Assembly: GCA_019873735.1 (NCBI GenBank)
Contig: JAIOAQ010000006.1
Coordinates: forward strand, 47,942 to 111,941
Direction: 5' to 3'
Origin: Chloroflexota bacterium
GTDB lineage: Bacteria; Chloroflexota; Anaerolineae; Anaerolineales; Villigracilaceae
Length of the DNA stretch: 64,000 nt
Shown: one piece after another, positions 33,676 to 42,821 of the stretch
Layout of the letters: the number at the start of each line of letters is the position of its first letter
How positions within the stretch are numbered: position 1 is the first letter of the stretch
Position numbers and translations under genes: made by a program
Notes under the pieces: generated by a model
What the model was told of the DNA's origin: nothing
Database searches by the model: none
What the model saw: the letters and a program-made list of their open reading frames with translations, nothing else

Positions 33676-35658
33676 ATGCCCATGTCTTCTCTGCGCGCTG
33701 CTTGCAAACTCCTCTTCCAAATTGGCCCGCGTCCGCTGGTATTGTATGCCCTCTACAGGCTGGGGCTGAAAAGCGGCCATTACCGGCGGACCGGCACGCG
33801 CCTGTTGCGCCTTGCAAGCCAAGACGCACCCCCTCTCCGTTTCATCTTTCATCTCCCCCCGCGCGAGACTCTTGTTGCCTTGCTGGGCGCTCATCCCCTG
33901 GCCGAACTTTTTCGCCAGGCCGATGAAATCGTAGCAGGAAACGTCCGTCTCTTTGGCGGCCAGCCTGTCCCTCTGCAACTTGCCTTTGCCGGGCCGCTCC
34001 AACATTGGACGGCATACGAAAGCGGTCAGGCGCCCTTGCCCGCTTGCAGTTTTCAACCCGCCGATTTTTCGGTGACAGACCCGAAATTCCTGTGGGAACC
34101 GGCCCGTTTTGGCTGGGCCTTCATTTTGGGGCGTGCTTACTATCTCAGCGGCAACGAGAACTATGCCCGCGCCTTTTGGCATTTTGCTGAAACATTCCTC
34201 GAAGCCAACCCCCCTTACCTTGGCCCGCATTGGATGAATGGGCAAGAAGCCGCCTTGCGTCTGATGGCTTTGGCCTGGGCGGCACACGTCTTTGCCGCCT
34301 CGCCCGCCTCAACCGCCGACCGGATGGCCCGCCTGGCGCAGTCCATCGTCCAGCATGCTGTACGCATTGCCCTGACTCTGGTATATGCCCGCGCCCAGGA
34401 TAACAATCACCTGATCAGCGAGTCGGCCGCGCTTTACACGGCCGGCCTCCTTTTGCCGGAACATCCGCAAGCAGCGCGCTGGCGCGCCCTGGGCTGGCGC
34501 TGGCTCAATTGGGCCTTCCAGCACCAGATTGGCTCCTATGGCGAATACATCCAGCATAGCACCAATTACCATCGCCTGATGCTGCATTGTGCCTTGTGGG
34601 TGAATGCCATCAAACAGGATGCCTGGCCGCGGACGACGGTCGAATCGCTGGGACGCGCCTCGGCCTGGCTTTTTTCTCTGCTCGATCCCGTTTCAGGCCG
34701 GACCCCGAACCTGGGTGCCAACGATGGGGCTTTGATCCTGCCCCTGGCCGTTGCGGACTTTGCGGATTATCGCCCCACCGTGCAGGCGGCAGCGCGTGCT
34801 TTCCTCAAGAGCGGACTCCCTTCAGGCCCATGGGACGAGATGGCCCTCTGGCTGGGGCTGCCTGCGGTTGGGGAGACCCTTGAGCCGGGAGACTACCTGG
34901 CGGATAATTTGCGCGGCAGACAATCCTGGGCCTATTTGCGCACCACCACCTTCAAGTCGCGCCTTGGCCACATGGACCAATTGCACCTCGACCTGTGGTG
35001 GCGCGGCCTGAACATTGCCCAGGATGCCGGCACGTATTCCTACAATGCGCCGCCGCCCTGGGACAACCCCCTGACTGCCAGCCACGTTCACAATACCGTC
35101 ACGGTGGATGAGCGCGAACAAATGACCCGCGCCGGCCGTTTTATGACCCTGGACTGGTTCCCCGCTTATGTGAAGACCATTTTGGAGACAGATGAGCGCA
35201 TCTTACAGCGGATGCGCGCCCATTACAAAACGCGCCGCCTGCGGCATGAACGCACTGTCACCGTCTATACAGACGAACACTGGCTGGTGGCCGATAAACT
35301 GAAGATTTCAGATAAAGCAGAACATACCTTTCGATTGCACTGGTTGCTGCCCGATTGGGAATGGCGTTTGGATCATGCGGCAGCCGATGGCGGCGGAGCG
35401 GTTTTCATCCTCCGTCTGAAATCGCCGCATGGCGGCGTGACCCTGCGCCTGATTCCTGACAATCGCCTTTCTGCCTCTGCCTGCCGCCTGACGATTGTCC
35501 GCGCCGGTGAGGTGGTATATGGTCAGGGTAAGGCGCTGCCGTATGAAGGCTGGGTCTCTTTTACGTATGCTCACAAGTCGCCGGCATTATCGTTGGCGCT
35601 GGCGTGTTGGGCCAGAGAAAGCATCACCTTTTTGAGCGAGTTCAAGTTTTCGGCATGA
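33676..35658 (+). CDS. Heparinase II/III family protein, no signal peptide
   Basis: A 660-residue alginate-lyase/heparinase II-III fold protein. The N-terminal alpha/alpha toroid (about 60-400) includes ENYARAFWHFAETFLEANPP and HWMNGQEAALRLM. The C-terminal beta-sandwich domain (about 410-650) includes SHVHNTVTVDEREQM and HLDLWWRGLNIAQDAGTYSY. Such proteins next to glycosyltransferases belong to polysaccharide loci and act on uronate-containing glycans. The N-terminus is not a clear signal peptide, so the enzyme may be cytoplasmic. Start: ATG 33676 or 33682; both lack a good Shine-Dalgarno sequence. Confidence 0.82.
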   Translation: MPMSSLRAACKLLFQIGPRPLVLYALYRLGLKSGHYRRTGTRLLRLASQDAPPLRFIFHLPPRETLVALLGAHPLAELFRQADEIVAGNVRLFGGQPVPLQLAFAGPLQHWTAYESGQAPLPACSFQPADFSVTDPKFLWEPARFGWAFILGRAYYLSGNENYARAFWHFAETFLEANPPYLGPHWMNGQEAALRLMALAWAAHVFAASPASTADRMARLAQSIVQHAVRIALTLVYARAQDNNHLISESAALYTAGLLLPEHPQAARWRALGWRWLNWAFQHQIGSYGEYIQHSTNYHRLMLHCALWVNAIKQDAWPRTTVESLGRASAWLFSLLDPVSGRTPNLGANDGALILPLAVADFADYRPTVQAAARAFLKSGLPSGPWDEMALWLGLPAVGETLEPGDYLADNLRGRQSWAYLRTTTFKSRLGHMDQLHLDLWWRGLNIAQDAGTYSYNAPPPWDNPLTASHVHNTVTVDEREQMTRAGRFMTLDWFPAYVKTILETDERILQRMRAHYKTRRLRHERTVTVYTDEHWLVADKLKISDKAEHTFRLHWLLPDWEWRLDHAAADGGGAVFILRLKSPHGGVTLRLIPDNRLSASACRLTIVRAGEVVYGQGKALPYEGWVSFTYAHKSPALSLALACWARESITFLSEFKFSA

Positions 35659-35730
35659 GAATCCGGGCGGCCCAAACCTGCGAATTCTTTGAGGCGGTTA
35701 CGTCTGCCTGGCCGCCTGCTGGGGCGTGAG

Positions 35731-36936
35731 ATGCACATTCTGATCATTCATCAGGCATTTGCTTCCTTTGAAGAGCCGGGCGGCACGCGGCATTATGAGT
35801 TTGCCCGCCTGCTGGCGGAGCGCGGCCATCGGGTGACGGTGATTGCCAGCCCGGTCAGTTATATCACCGGCTCGGTCACCTCGTCTTCTCCTCTCTCTGT
35901 AGGAGACGGGTTGAAGGTGTTACGGGCGCCGGTTTATCGCGCCCATCACAAGTCTTTTTTGCATCGCACCCTGGCTTTTTTCAGTTTCATGTTCTCCTCT
36001 TTTTGGCTGGGACTGAGTGTCCGGCGGGTGGATGTGGTTTGGGGCACTTCGCCGCCTATTTTTCAGGGCGTGACGGCCTGGTTCCTGGCACGGCTCAAAG
36101 GGGCAAAGTTCCTGTTTGAGGTGCGCGATCTGTGGCCGCAATTTGCCGTTGCTGTGGGGGTGCTGACCAACCCGCTCATTATCCGCCTCTCAGAGTGGCT
36201 GGAGCGCCGCCTGTACCGCGCGGCGGACCGGGTGATGGTCAACAGCCCGGGGTTCGCCGCGCATGTAACGGGTCGCGGAGCAAGAAGCGTTGAACTTGTC
36301 CCCAACGGCGCCGATCCACAGATGTTCGATCCTGCCGACAGCGGGGAGACGTTCCGGGCTGAGCATGGTCTTGCAGATAAGTTTGTCGCGCTCTATGCCG
36401 GGGCGCATGGGATGTCGAACGATTTGGGCGTTGTCCTGGAGGCGGCCCGGCTGCTGGCCCACACTGCCCCGCAGGTGCAGGTTGTCTTGTTGGGCGATGG
36501 GAAGGAGAAGCCGGCTTTGCAGGCACAGGCTGCCGAGATGGGCCTGAAGAATGTCACTTTTCTGCCGCCTGTGCCAAAAAGCGGTATGCCGGCTGCCTTG
36601 GCCGGAGCAGATGCCTGCATTGCTATCCTGAAGCCGCTGGAAGAATATAAGACTACGTATCCCAATAAAGTCTTTGATTATATGGCGGCCGGCCGGCCGG
36701 TGGCCCTGGCCATTGATGGCGTCATTCGCGAGGTGGTGGAGGCGGCCGGATGCGGTTTGTTTGCCCGGCCTGGCGACCCGGCCGCGCTGGCGGAGGCGAT
36801 CCGCCTGCTGGCAGCCGATCCGGTGCGCAGCCGTTTGATGGGGCTGGCCGGGCGCGGTTACCTGGAAAAAAATTTCAGCCGCGCCGCCATTGGTGAACAT
36901 TTATTGAATATGCTGGAGCAACTGACGCAAAAATGA
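35731..36936 (+). CDS. Glycosyltransferase family 4, WbuB-like
   Basis: A 401-residue GT-B glycosyltransferase, cytoplasmic or peripheral on the membrane. The N-terminal acceptor domain has HQAFASFEEPGGTRHYEFARL; FEVRDLWPQ is typical of the WbuB/N-acetyl-fucosaminyl transferase group. The donor domain has VPNGADPQMF and KPLEEYKTTYPNKVFDYMAA, with the catalytic EX7E-like region. Start: ATG 35731, because the Rossmann strand follows at once. Gene order with the heparinase-like protein suggests surface or exopolysaccharide work. It overlaps the next gene by 4 bp. Confidence 0.9.
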   Translation: MHILIIHQAFASFEEPGGTRHYEFARLLAERGHRVTVIASPVSYITGSVTSSSPLSVGDGLKVLRAPVYRAHHKSFLHRTLAFFSFMFSSFWLGLSVRRVDVVWGTSPPIFQGVTAWFLARLKGAKFLFEVRDLWPQFAVAVGVLTNPLIIRLSEWLERRLYRAADRVMVNSPGFAAHVTGRGARSVELVPNGADPQMFDPADSGETFRAEHGLADKFVALYAGAHGMSNDLGVVLEAARLLAHTAPQVQVVLLGDGKEKPALQAQAAEMGLKNVTFLPPVPKSGMPAALAGADACIAILKPLEEYKTTYPNKVFDYMAAGRPVALAIDGVIREVVEAAGCGLFARPGDPAALAEAIRLLAADPVRSRLMGLAGRGYLEKNFSRAAIGEHLLNMLEQLTQK

Positions 36937-37277
36937 ACGAGTTCCGCCAAGTCAAAATTGAGATTTTCATCCCCGCCGAATATGTGGATGCTTTGCGAGA
37001 GGCGCTGGCCGCAGCCGGGGCGGGAGAGATTGGCAATTATGATCACTGTTGTTCGGTGATGGATGTGCGCGGCTACTGGCGCCCGCTGGAAGGCGCTGAC
37101 CCTTTCCAGGGCAAGGTAGGTCAGGTGGAGCAGGGGGCAGAGTGCAAGGTGGAAGTCAACTGCCGGCGTGAACGGGTGGAGGCTGCGCTGAAAGCCATCC
37201 GTGCGGTGCATCCATATGAACAGCCGGTGGTGAATGTGATTCCGCTGGTGAATCATCTTTTCGAGGCGGAAGGATGA
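36933..37277 (+). CDS. YqfO/NIF3-insert-like (PII-like fold) small protein
   Basis: A 114-residue stand-alone version of the PII-like insert domain in NIF3/YqfO proteins (COG3323 type). The hallmark is HPYEQPVVNVIPL near residues 90-102, preceded by GNYDHCCSVMDVRGYWRP. Function unknown; metal or ligand binding is suspected for the family. It overlaps both neighbours by 4 bp (ATGA each), so it is co-translated with the glycosyltransferase and the membrane protein. Confidence 0.8.
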   Translation: MNEFRQVKIEIFIPAEYVDALREALAAAGAGEIGNYDHCCSVMDVRGYWRPLEGADPFQGKVGQVEQGAECKVEVNCRRERVEAALKAIRAVHPYEQPVVNVIPLVNHLFEAEG

Positions 37278-37702
37278 ATTTCCGTCTCTGGCTTGCCCGG
37301 CTTTCAATCGCCATTGTTGTAGTCTGGAATTTGCAGGCTGCAACGGCTTTCTTTCTCACCCCGAACCGCTTTGCTCCCGGATTTGAGTTAAGCGGCCTGC
37401 CGGGCGAGACGGCGATCCGGGGCATGGCCGTCCTGTTTGTGATGTGGAATGTGCCTTATCTGGTTGCGCTCTGGCATCCGCGGCGGCACAGGCTTTCGCT
37501 CTGGCAGGCGCTGGTCATGCAGGCTATCGGCGTGGCAGGGGAAAGTTATATCTATCTTACACTCCCGGCGGCGCATGGCGTTTTGCGCACTTCTATCCTG
37601 CGCTTTATGGTCTTTGACGCGGCCGGGCTGGTTTTGCTGGCTGCGGCGCTTGTCCTTGCTGGCCGCCGCGGAGGTTTCCCAGAAGCCGATTTTCCTGGAT
37701 AG
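37274..37702 (+). CDS. Four-TM membrane protein, unknown
   Basis: A 142-residue protein with about four TM helices (around 8-27, 50-65, 77-98 and 112-128). I do not recognise the family. It has no charged catalytic motif; AFFLTPNRFAPGFELSGLPG lies in the first outer loop and resembles the DoxX/DUF4345-like group only loosely. It is the last gene of the plus-strand run and overlaps the preceding gene by 4 bp. Confidence 0.7.
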   Translation: MNFRLWLARLSIAIVVVWNLQAATAFFLTPNRFAPGFELSGLPGETAIRGMAVLFVMWNVPYLVALWHPRRHRLSLWQALVMQAIGVAGESYIYLTLPAAHGVLRTSILRFMVFDAAGLVLLAAALVLAGRRGGFPEADFPG

Positions 37703-37810
37703 GGAATGCGGCAAGGTCATCCAGCAATTCCCAATTTGGGTGGTCTTTCTCAATCGTGTGAGTGCAAGCAATTTGCAATGAAAACGAATTTGGCGAAAAA
37801 GGTAATGCCA

Positions 37811-37845
37811 AAGCAGGCCGGTCACTTTCCATGCCCGGCCTGCTT
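37811..37845. terminator. Bidirectional terminator hairpin
   Basis: AAGCAGGCCGG (37811-37821) pairs perfectly with CCGGCCTGCTT (37835-37845), loop 13 nt, between two convergent genes. The trailing T-tract is short. Confidence 0.7.
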
Positions 37846-37871
37846 CAAACAATCAAAGGCTCAAACTGAGA

Positions 37872-38513
37872 CTATTTGCACTCTTTGAAATAGGTGATTT
37901 GCTTGACGATTTTCTGGCTGCGCCCGACAGGTTCATTTTGCTTATTGAGCCCTACCAGTTGAAAGTCCATCCAGGCCTTTTCATAGTAGCGCAGGTCGGG
38001 GTGAATATCCATCACCTGGAAGGTCAGCGTGAAATTGCCGTTGTTGTCGGTCTGCATGGCGCCGCGGTTTTTCCACTCGGTAACCCAGGTACCCTGCTGA
38101 TCTTCCATGCGATACCAGAGCTCGACAGAAACGATGTAGGGATTTAAGGCCGTCGCCGTAAAAGTGATCGAAGACGGCTCGCAGCGCAACTTGATTGTAT
38201 CGCCGCTGATGGTGATATTCTTGAAGAAGCCGCCGCCGAGGTCATCAGGCAGGGCAATCGGTCCACCCGCCGGAGCCGCGGGGGCTGCCGGCTGAGGCGC
38301 CTCAGGCGTAGCCGTTACAACAATGACTTGCGGCGCAGGCGTAGGCGGCTCTTGAGTCGGCTGAGGCATCGGCGTTGCCGGGACAACCACCGTGACGACC
38401 ACCACTTCGGGCGGAGCAGCGGTGGGGGGCGGCAGCGGGGTAGGCGCCGGCGTTGGTGCCACGCCGCAAGCGGTCAGTACAAGGGCGAGCAGAAGCACAA
38501 TTAATTTTCTCAT
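37872..38513 (-). CDS. Proline-rich lipoprotein, unknown
   Basis: A 213-residue predicted lipoprotein (LALVLTAC, C16). A Pro/Thr/Val linker (about 18-88) tethers a C-terminal beta-rich domain (about 95-213) with patterns such as IKLRCEPSSITFTATALNP and VELWYRMEDQQGTW. This resembles an immunoglobulin-like fold, but no family is recognised. It is monocistronic and divergent from the radical SAM gene. Cell-surface binding is a guess from architecture. Confidence 0.72.
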   Translation of the reverse strand: MRKLIVLLLALVLTACGVAPTPAPTPLPPPTAAPPEVVVVTVVVPATPMPQPTQEPPTPAPQVIVVTATPEAPQPAAPAAPAGGPIALPDDLGGGFFKNITISGDTIKLRCEPSSITFTATALNPYIVSVELWYRMEDQQGTWVTEWKNRGAMQTDNNGNFTLTFQVMDIHPDLRYYEKAWMDFQLVGLNKQNEPVGRSQKIVKQITYFKECK

Positions 38514-38609
38514 GGCTCTCTTCCTTTCATGGTTTTCTTAAAATTCTAACCATAATCCAGAGAAATTCATTGCCCCATTTAGGCTAGTTTTTGGACTGTT
38601 TCTGTCTGT

Positions 38610-38615
38610 TATAAT
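38610..38615 (+). promoter_or_regulatory. Leaderless-type promoter of the TIGR03960 gene
   Basis: A perfect TATAAT ends six bases ahead of the ATG at 38622, so transcription would start on the ATG. TTGGAC upstream is only 13 bases away, too close for a normal -35. Confidence 0.5.
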
Positions 38616-38621
38616 TCGCCC

Positions 38622-40532
38622 ATGTTGACTCCCGAGCAAATTGGAGACCGTCTGGAACGGGTGCTGCTAAAAGTACAAAAGCCCGGCCGCTATGTGGGCG
38701 GCGAATACAACAGCATCCACAAAGACTGGCATGCCGTGCCGCTTCACGCGGCGCTGATCTTTCCAGATATCTATGACATCGGCATTTCCAATGTTGGGTT
38801 GAAGATCATTTACGATGAAATCAACCGCCGCGACGATGCCCTGGCCGAACGCGCCTATGCCCCCTGGCTGGATATGGAAGACATCATGCGCCAGCACGGG
38901 ATTCCGCTTTACACGCTCGAGTCAAAACACCCCCTGGCCTGCTTCGACCTGATTGGCTTTTCTCTCCCCTATGAGACGCTCTACACCAACGTCCTGAACA
39001 TCCTCGACGTGGCCGGCATCCCCCTCCGTTCGGCCGAGCGGGGAGACGCGCACCCCCTGATCATCGCCGGCGGACATGCCTGCTTCAACCCAGAGCCCAT
39101 GCATGCCTTCATCGACGCGTTCGTCATCGGCGAGGGCGAGGAAGTCATCCACGCCATCCTCGACTGCTTAAAGTCACAAATCCAACCTCCCGGCCTTTCA
39201 ACATCTAAATTTCAAAACCGGGAAAACGCCTTGCTTGCCCTGGCAAAAATCCCTGGCGTATACGTGCCTCGCTTCTACGATGTGACCTACCAGGAGGACG
39301 GCACCATCGCCGCTGTGACCCCCAACCGGCCAGATGTGCCAGAGACGGTCATCAAACGCATGGTGGCAAAGTTGCCGCCCGCGCCGACCAACTTCATTGT
39401 GCCGAACATCGAAACCGTCCACAACCGTGTTACCGTCGAAGTGATGCGCGGCTGTACGCGCGGGTGTAGATTCTGCCAGGCCGGGATGATCACGCGTCCG
39501 GTCCGCGAAAGAAGCGTGGAGGAAGTGTTGCAGGCGGCCGAGCAAGCCGTCCGTTCCACCGGCTTCGAAGAACTGGCGCTTCAGTCCCTTTCGTCATCAG
39601 ATTACAGCGGCATTATGGAACTAGTAGAAGGCATCAGCCAGCGTTTCAAGGGACGTAAACTCAGCATCTCTTTGCCCTCTCTGCGCATTGACACCGTCTC
39701 GATTGCGTTGATGGAAAAATTGAAACAACACCGTTCGGCGGGCTTTACCCTGGCGCCAGAGGCCGCCACCGAACGCATGCGGCGCATCATTAACAAGCCG
39801 CTGGCCGATGAAGACTTGATCCATGTGACGCGCGAGATCTATGCCCGCGGCTGGACCAATATCAAACTGTACTTCATGATCGGACACCCCAGCGAGACGC
39901 TTGAAGATGTACGCGCCATTGCCAGCCTGTGCAAACGGGTGATTGCCGAGGGGCGCAAAGTCATCGGCTGGAAGGCCAAACTGCATGCCGGCGTCAGCAC
40001 CTTTGTACCCAAACCGCACACTCCCTTTCAGTGGGTGGCCTGCGATACGGTTGAGCAAATCGAGGCCAAACAACGCCTGCTGCAAAATGAATTGCGCGAT
40101 AAAAACATCAAACTTTCCTGGACGCCGCCAGAAGACACTCTGCTCGAAGCCCTGTTGACGCGCGGCGACCGGCGGCTGTCTGAAGTCATCTTCACCGCCT
40201 GGCAAAACGGCACCAAATTCGATGCCTGGGACGAAGGCTTTCGCTGGCAGGCCTGGCTGGAGGCCCTGGCACAAAACGGCCTGGAACTGGCTTTTTACAC
40301 CCACCGCCCGCGCCGGCTGGATGAAGTTTTCCCCTGGGATCACATCAGCGATGCGGTACGCAAGAAATATCTATTTGAGGATTTCCGCCGCTCGCTGGAG
40401 GGCGAAATCCGCATGGACTGCCGCCAGCAGTGTTACGCCTGCGGCATCTTGCCCACTTTTGCCGCCGCGCGCCGCGCCAATCCGGGCGATTACTGGAAAT
40501 GCCCTGAGGTCAAATCACAAGCAAAAGGGTGA
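38622..40532 (+). CDS. TIGR03960-family B12-binding-fold/radical SAM protein
   Basis: A 636-residue protein: an N-terminal cobalamin-binding-like fold (about 30-200; DIGISNVGLKIIYDEIN, IGFSLPYETLYTNVLNILD, IIAGGHACFNPEP) then a radical-SAM domain with CxxxCxxC at C278, C282 and C285 (CTRGCRFCQAG). The C-terminus has Cys clusters (CRQQCYACG). This is the TIGR03960 family, normally next to or fused with DUF2344 (TIGR03936); here that partner is one gene away. Its substrate is unknown. The association with ribonuclease/tRNA genes in other genomes hints at RNA modification. Confidence 0.9.
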   Translation: MLTPEQIGDRLERVLLKVQKPGRYVGGEYNSIHKDWHAVPLHAALIFPDIYDIGISNVGLKIIYDEINRRDDALAERAYAPWLDMEDIMRQHGIPLYTLESKHPLACFDLIGFSLPYETLYTNVLNILDVAGIPLRSAERGDAHPLIIAGGHACFNPEPMHAFIDAFVIGEGEEVIHAILDCLKSQIQPPGLSTSKFQNRENALLALAKIPGVYVPRFYDVTYQEDGTIAAVTPNRPDVPETVIKRMVAKLPPAPTNFIVPNIETVHNRVTVEVMRGCTRGCRFCQAGMITRPVRERSVEEVLQAAEQAVRSTGFEELALQSLSSSDYSGIMELVEGISQRFKGRKLSISLPSLRIDTVSIALMEKLKQHRSAGFTLAPEAATERMRRIINKPLADEDLIHVTREIYARGWTNIKLYFMIGHPSETLEDVRAIASLCKRVIAEGRKVIGWKAKLHAGVSTFVPKPHTPFQWVACDTVEQIEAKQRLLQNELRDKNIKLSWTPPEDTLLEALLTRGDRRLSEVIFTAWQNGTKFDAWDEGFRWQAWLEALAQNGLELAFYTHRPRRLDEVFPWDHISDAVRKKYLFEDFRRSLEGEIRMDCRQQCYACGILPTFAAARRANPGDYWKCPEVKSQAKG

Positions 40533-40541
40533 GCCTCCCTG

Positions 40542-40937
40542 ATGAAACTCAAAGTCACTTTCTCCGATTTCTTCGTTGGCCTGCCGGCCGGCATTCTCAT
40601 CTTCATCAGCACCTTGCTCTTCACCACCTTGCTGGGCCGCATCCTTGCAAACGTGACCTTCGCCGGGCGCGACTGGCTGGCTCTGCCTGTGCTGGCCTTT
40701 GACGCCTTTGTGGTTGGCCTGCTGGCGCGCCTGCTGCGTCCCTATCACGGCCCCGGCACAGCCCTTGCAGCAGGGATTCTGGCCACGTTGATTTTCCTCG
40801 GATTACGCCTGAGCGCCGGCGCAGATGGCCGCTACAACCCGGTCATCTTTGGCCTGCCGGGGCTGGCAGTCTCTCCCGCCTTTTGCCTGTTGGGCGCCTG
40901 GGCAATGGGACACTGGCAGAGAAAAAAAGACAGATGA
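40542..40937 (+). CDS. Four-TM membrane protein between radical SAM and DUF2344 genes
   Basis: A 131-residue protein with four or five TM helices and a basic C-terminal tail (WQRKKDR). No family recognised. ATG 40542 is nine bases past the radical SAM stop, and the gene overlaps the DUF2344 start by 4 bp, so all three are co-translated. The intervening membrane protein is unusual for this gene pair and might recruit it to the membrane. Confidence 0.7.
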   Translation: MKLKVTFSDFFVGLPAGILIFISTLLFTTLLGRILANVTFAGRDWLALPVLAFDAFVVGLLARLLRPYHGPGTALAAGILATLIFLGLRLSAGADGRYNPVIFGLPGLAVSPAFCLLGAWAMGHWQRKKDR

Positions 40938-41572
40938 GAATCCGCATCACCTTCGCCAAGCAGGGCGCGCTGCGTTATACCGGTCACCTCGATTTGCATA
41001 AGTTGTGGGAACGCGCCGCCCGCCGTGCCGGCCTGCCGCTGGCTTATTCACAAGGATTCCACCCCCAGCCCAAAATTCAAATCGCGGCCGCTCTGCCGCT
41101 GGGCTTTTCCTCGCGCTGCGAGATTATCGATTTGTGGCTGGGCGAAACGTATGCCGTGCAGATGGCAGAAATCCAGGCGGCTTTGCCGCAAGGCATTCAG
41201 GTGCTGGCGCTGGAAGAAGTGGATGAACGCGCTCCCGCGCTGCAGACATTGGTCACCTCGGCAGAGTACGAGGTCACTTTGTTGAATCCGCCCGCCGGGT
41301 CCGATCTGAACCGGCGGCTTGCCGCCGTTATGGAGGCCGCATCCCTGCCCCGTCAGCGGCGCGGCAAAGTCTATGACTTGCGACCGTTAATCGAATCGCT
41401 CACCCTTCTCCCGCCAGAAGACAAACAAGCCGCGCGCCTGCTTATGCGCCTTTCTGCCCGTCAAAGCGCCACAGGCCGGCCAGAAGAGGTCTTAGATGTA
41501 TTGGGCATTCCGCTGGAAGAGACGCGCATTGAACGAACCCGTTTGCTTTTTGGCGCAGATGGGCTACAATAA
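40934..41572 (+). CDS. DUF2344/TIGR03936 family protein
   Basis: A 212-residue protein of the family that is usually the C-terminal half or partner of TIGR03960. Signature blocks: GALRYTGHLDLHKLWERAAR, LAYSQGFHPQPKIQIA and LPLGFSSRCEIIDLWL. It is probably an RNA- or substrate-recognition partner of the radical SAM enzyme. Start: ATG 40934 overlapping the stop of the small membrane protein. Confidence 0.9.
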   Translation: MRIRITFAKQGALRYTGHLDLHKLWERAARRAGLPLAYSQGFHPQPKIQIAAALPLGFSSRCEIIDLWLGETYAVQMAEIQAALPQGIQVLALEEVDERAPALQTLVTSAEYEVTLLNPPAGSDLNRRLAAVMEAASLPRQRRGKVYDLRPLIESLTLLPPEDKQAARLLMRLSARQSATGRPEEVLDVLGIPLEETRIERTRLLFGADGLQ

Positions 41573-41664
41573 GTCAACGGCCCATATTGTCCCGTCCTCA
41601 CAAAATATCAGATAGTGAGATGATCCGCCGATAAGTTGTTACAACACATTTTTTGGAGGCGCCC

Positions 41665-42657
41665 ATGCTTGCCCTGCTAACCGGTTTCTTCTTCGGCTTT
41701 GTGCCGATGTTCCTGTTTGCCTATATTCTCTATTGGCTGGACCGTTACGAAAAGGAACCCCTGCTTCTGCTTGGAGGGGTCTTCCTGTGGGGAATCGTGG
41801 TCGCTGCCGGCGGAGCATATATTCTCAACACTCTGTTCGGCATTAGCGTCTTTGTGATGACGGGCGATGAATTCCTGAGTGAGGTGACTACCGCCTCCCT
41901 GAGCGCGCCCCTCATAGAAGAAGGCCTGAAAGGTTTGGCCGTCCTGCTGGTCTTCATTGTTTTCCGCAAAGAGTTCGACTCTGTCCTGGATGGCATCCTC
42001 TACGCCGGCATCTCAGCCCTGGGCTTTGCCGCCACCGAAAACACCATTTACATCCTGCGCGGCTATCAAAGCGGAGGCTGGAGCGGGCTGCTGACGCTGA
42101 CCTTTATCCGCGTCATTTTGGTAGGCTGGCAGCACCCGGTGTACACCTCCTTTACCGGCATTGGCCTGGCTCTGGCGCGCACCAACCGCTCCTGGTTTGT
42201 CAAAATCCTTGCGCCGCTGGCGGGCTGGGGTCTGGCCATGTTTACGCATGGATTTCACAATTTTCTGGCCAGCGTCCCTCTGCTGGGAGAGGCCACCTGC
42301 TTTATCGGGCTGATCCTCGACTGGATAGGCGTCGCTTTTGTCTTTGCATTGATTTTGTGGGCTACCTGGCGCGAGCAGAAATTACTCAAAGCCCACTTGC
42401 GTGAGGAAGTATCTCTTGGACTGATAACGCCGGCCCAATACCGCACGGCCTCTTCGGGCTGGGCGCAAATGCTGGCCCGCATGAATGCCCTCTTCAGCGG
42501 AAATTACGGGCCAACAAAACGTTTCTATCAGGTCTGCGGAGAACTGGCGCACAAAAAACAACAGTTTCTGACATTGGGCGACGAAGAGGGCAACCGCGAA
42601 ATTATCAATGGCTATCGCCTTGAACTGAAACGATTGTCCCCTCAAGCACGAGCCTGA
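41665..42657 (+). CDS. PrsW-type intramembrane metalloprotease
   Basis: A 330-residue membrane protein of the PrsW/CAAX-protease-like family. The diagnostic E-E-x-x-K motif is IEEGLKG, followed by GFAATENTIYIL, the motif that follows it in the family. His residues sit in WQHPVYTS and FTHGFHNF and would complete the metal site. Members cleave membrane proteins such as anti-sigma factors; no anti-sigma gene is nearby. Start: ATG 41665, five bases after TGGAGG. Confidence 0.88.
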   Translation: MLALLTGFFFGFVPMFLFAYILYWLDRYEKEPLLLLGGVFLWGIVVAAGGAYILNTLFGISVFVMTGDEFLSEVTTASLSAPLIEEGLKGLAVLLVFIVFRKEFDSVLDGILYAGISALGFAATENTIYILRGYQSGGWSGLLTLTFIRVILVGWQHPVYTSFTGIGLALARTNRSWFVKILAPLAGWGLAMFTHGFHNFLASVPLLGEATCFIGLILDWIGVAFVFALILWATWREQKLLKAHLREEVSLGLITPAQYRTASSGWAQMLARMNALFSGNYGPTKRFYQVCGELAHKKQQFLTLGDEEGNREIINGYRLELKRLSPQARA

Positions 42658-42712
42658 AACCCGGCAGAAGACTACCAGAGCGGCGGCCTCTCTGGTAAAA
42701 TAAGGCCACCCT

Positions 42713-42784
42713 GCCCCTGTAGCTCAGTGGACAGAGCGACGGCCTCCGGAGCCGTAGAGCGCAGTTCGAGTCTGCGCAGGGGTA
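42713..42784 (+). tRNA. tRNA-Arg (anticodon CCG)
   Basis: A full cloverleaf: acceptor GCCCCTG with CAGGGGT (one G-T), D-arm GCTC/GAGC, anticodon arm ACGGC-CTCCGGA-GCCGT with CCG at 42746-42748, T-arm CGCAG-TTCGAGT-CTGCG, discriminator A at 42784. The 3' CCA is not encoded. It reads CGG codons. A TAAAAT box lies at 42696-42701 and a terminator follows. Confidence 0.95.
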
Positions 42785-42791
42785 CAGGCCC

Positions 42792-42817
42792 AAAAGCACT
42801 GCTTGCGCAGTGCTTTT
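42792..42817. terminator. Terminator after tRNA-Arg, shared with the kinase gene
   Basis: An 11-bp perfect stem (42792-42802 with 42807-42817), loop TTGC, followed by TTT on the plus strand and reading into TTTT on the minus strand. It can end both the tRNA transcript and the convergent histidine kinase transcript. Confidence 0.92.
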
Positions 42818-42821
42818 TTTA

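Noticed and set aside
42690..42712. Strong tRNA promoter
   Set aside because: Only a TAAAAT box is seen; there is no -35 at the right distance.
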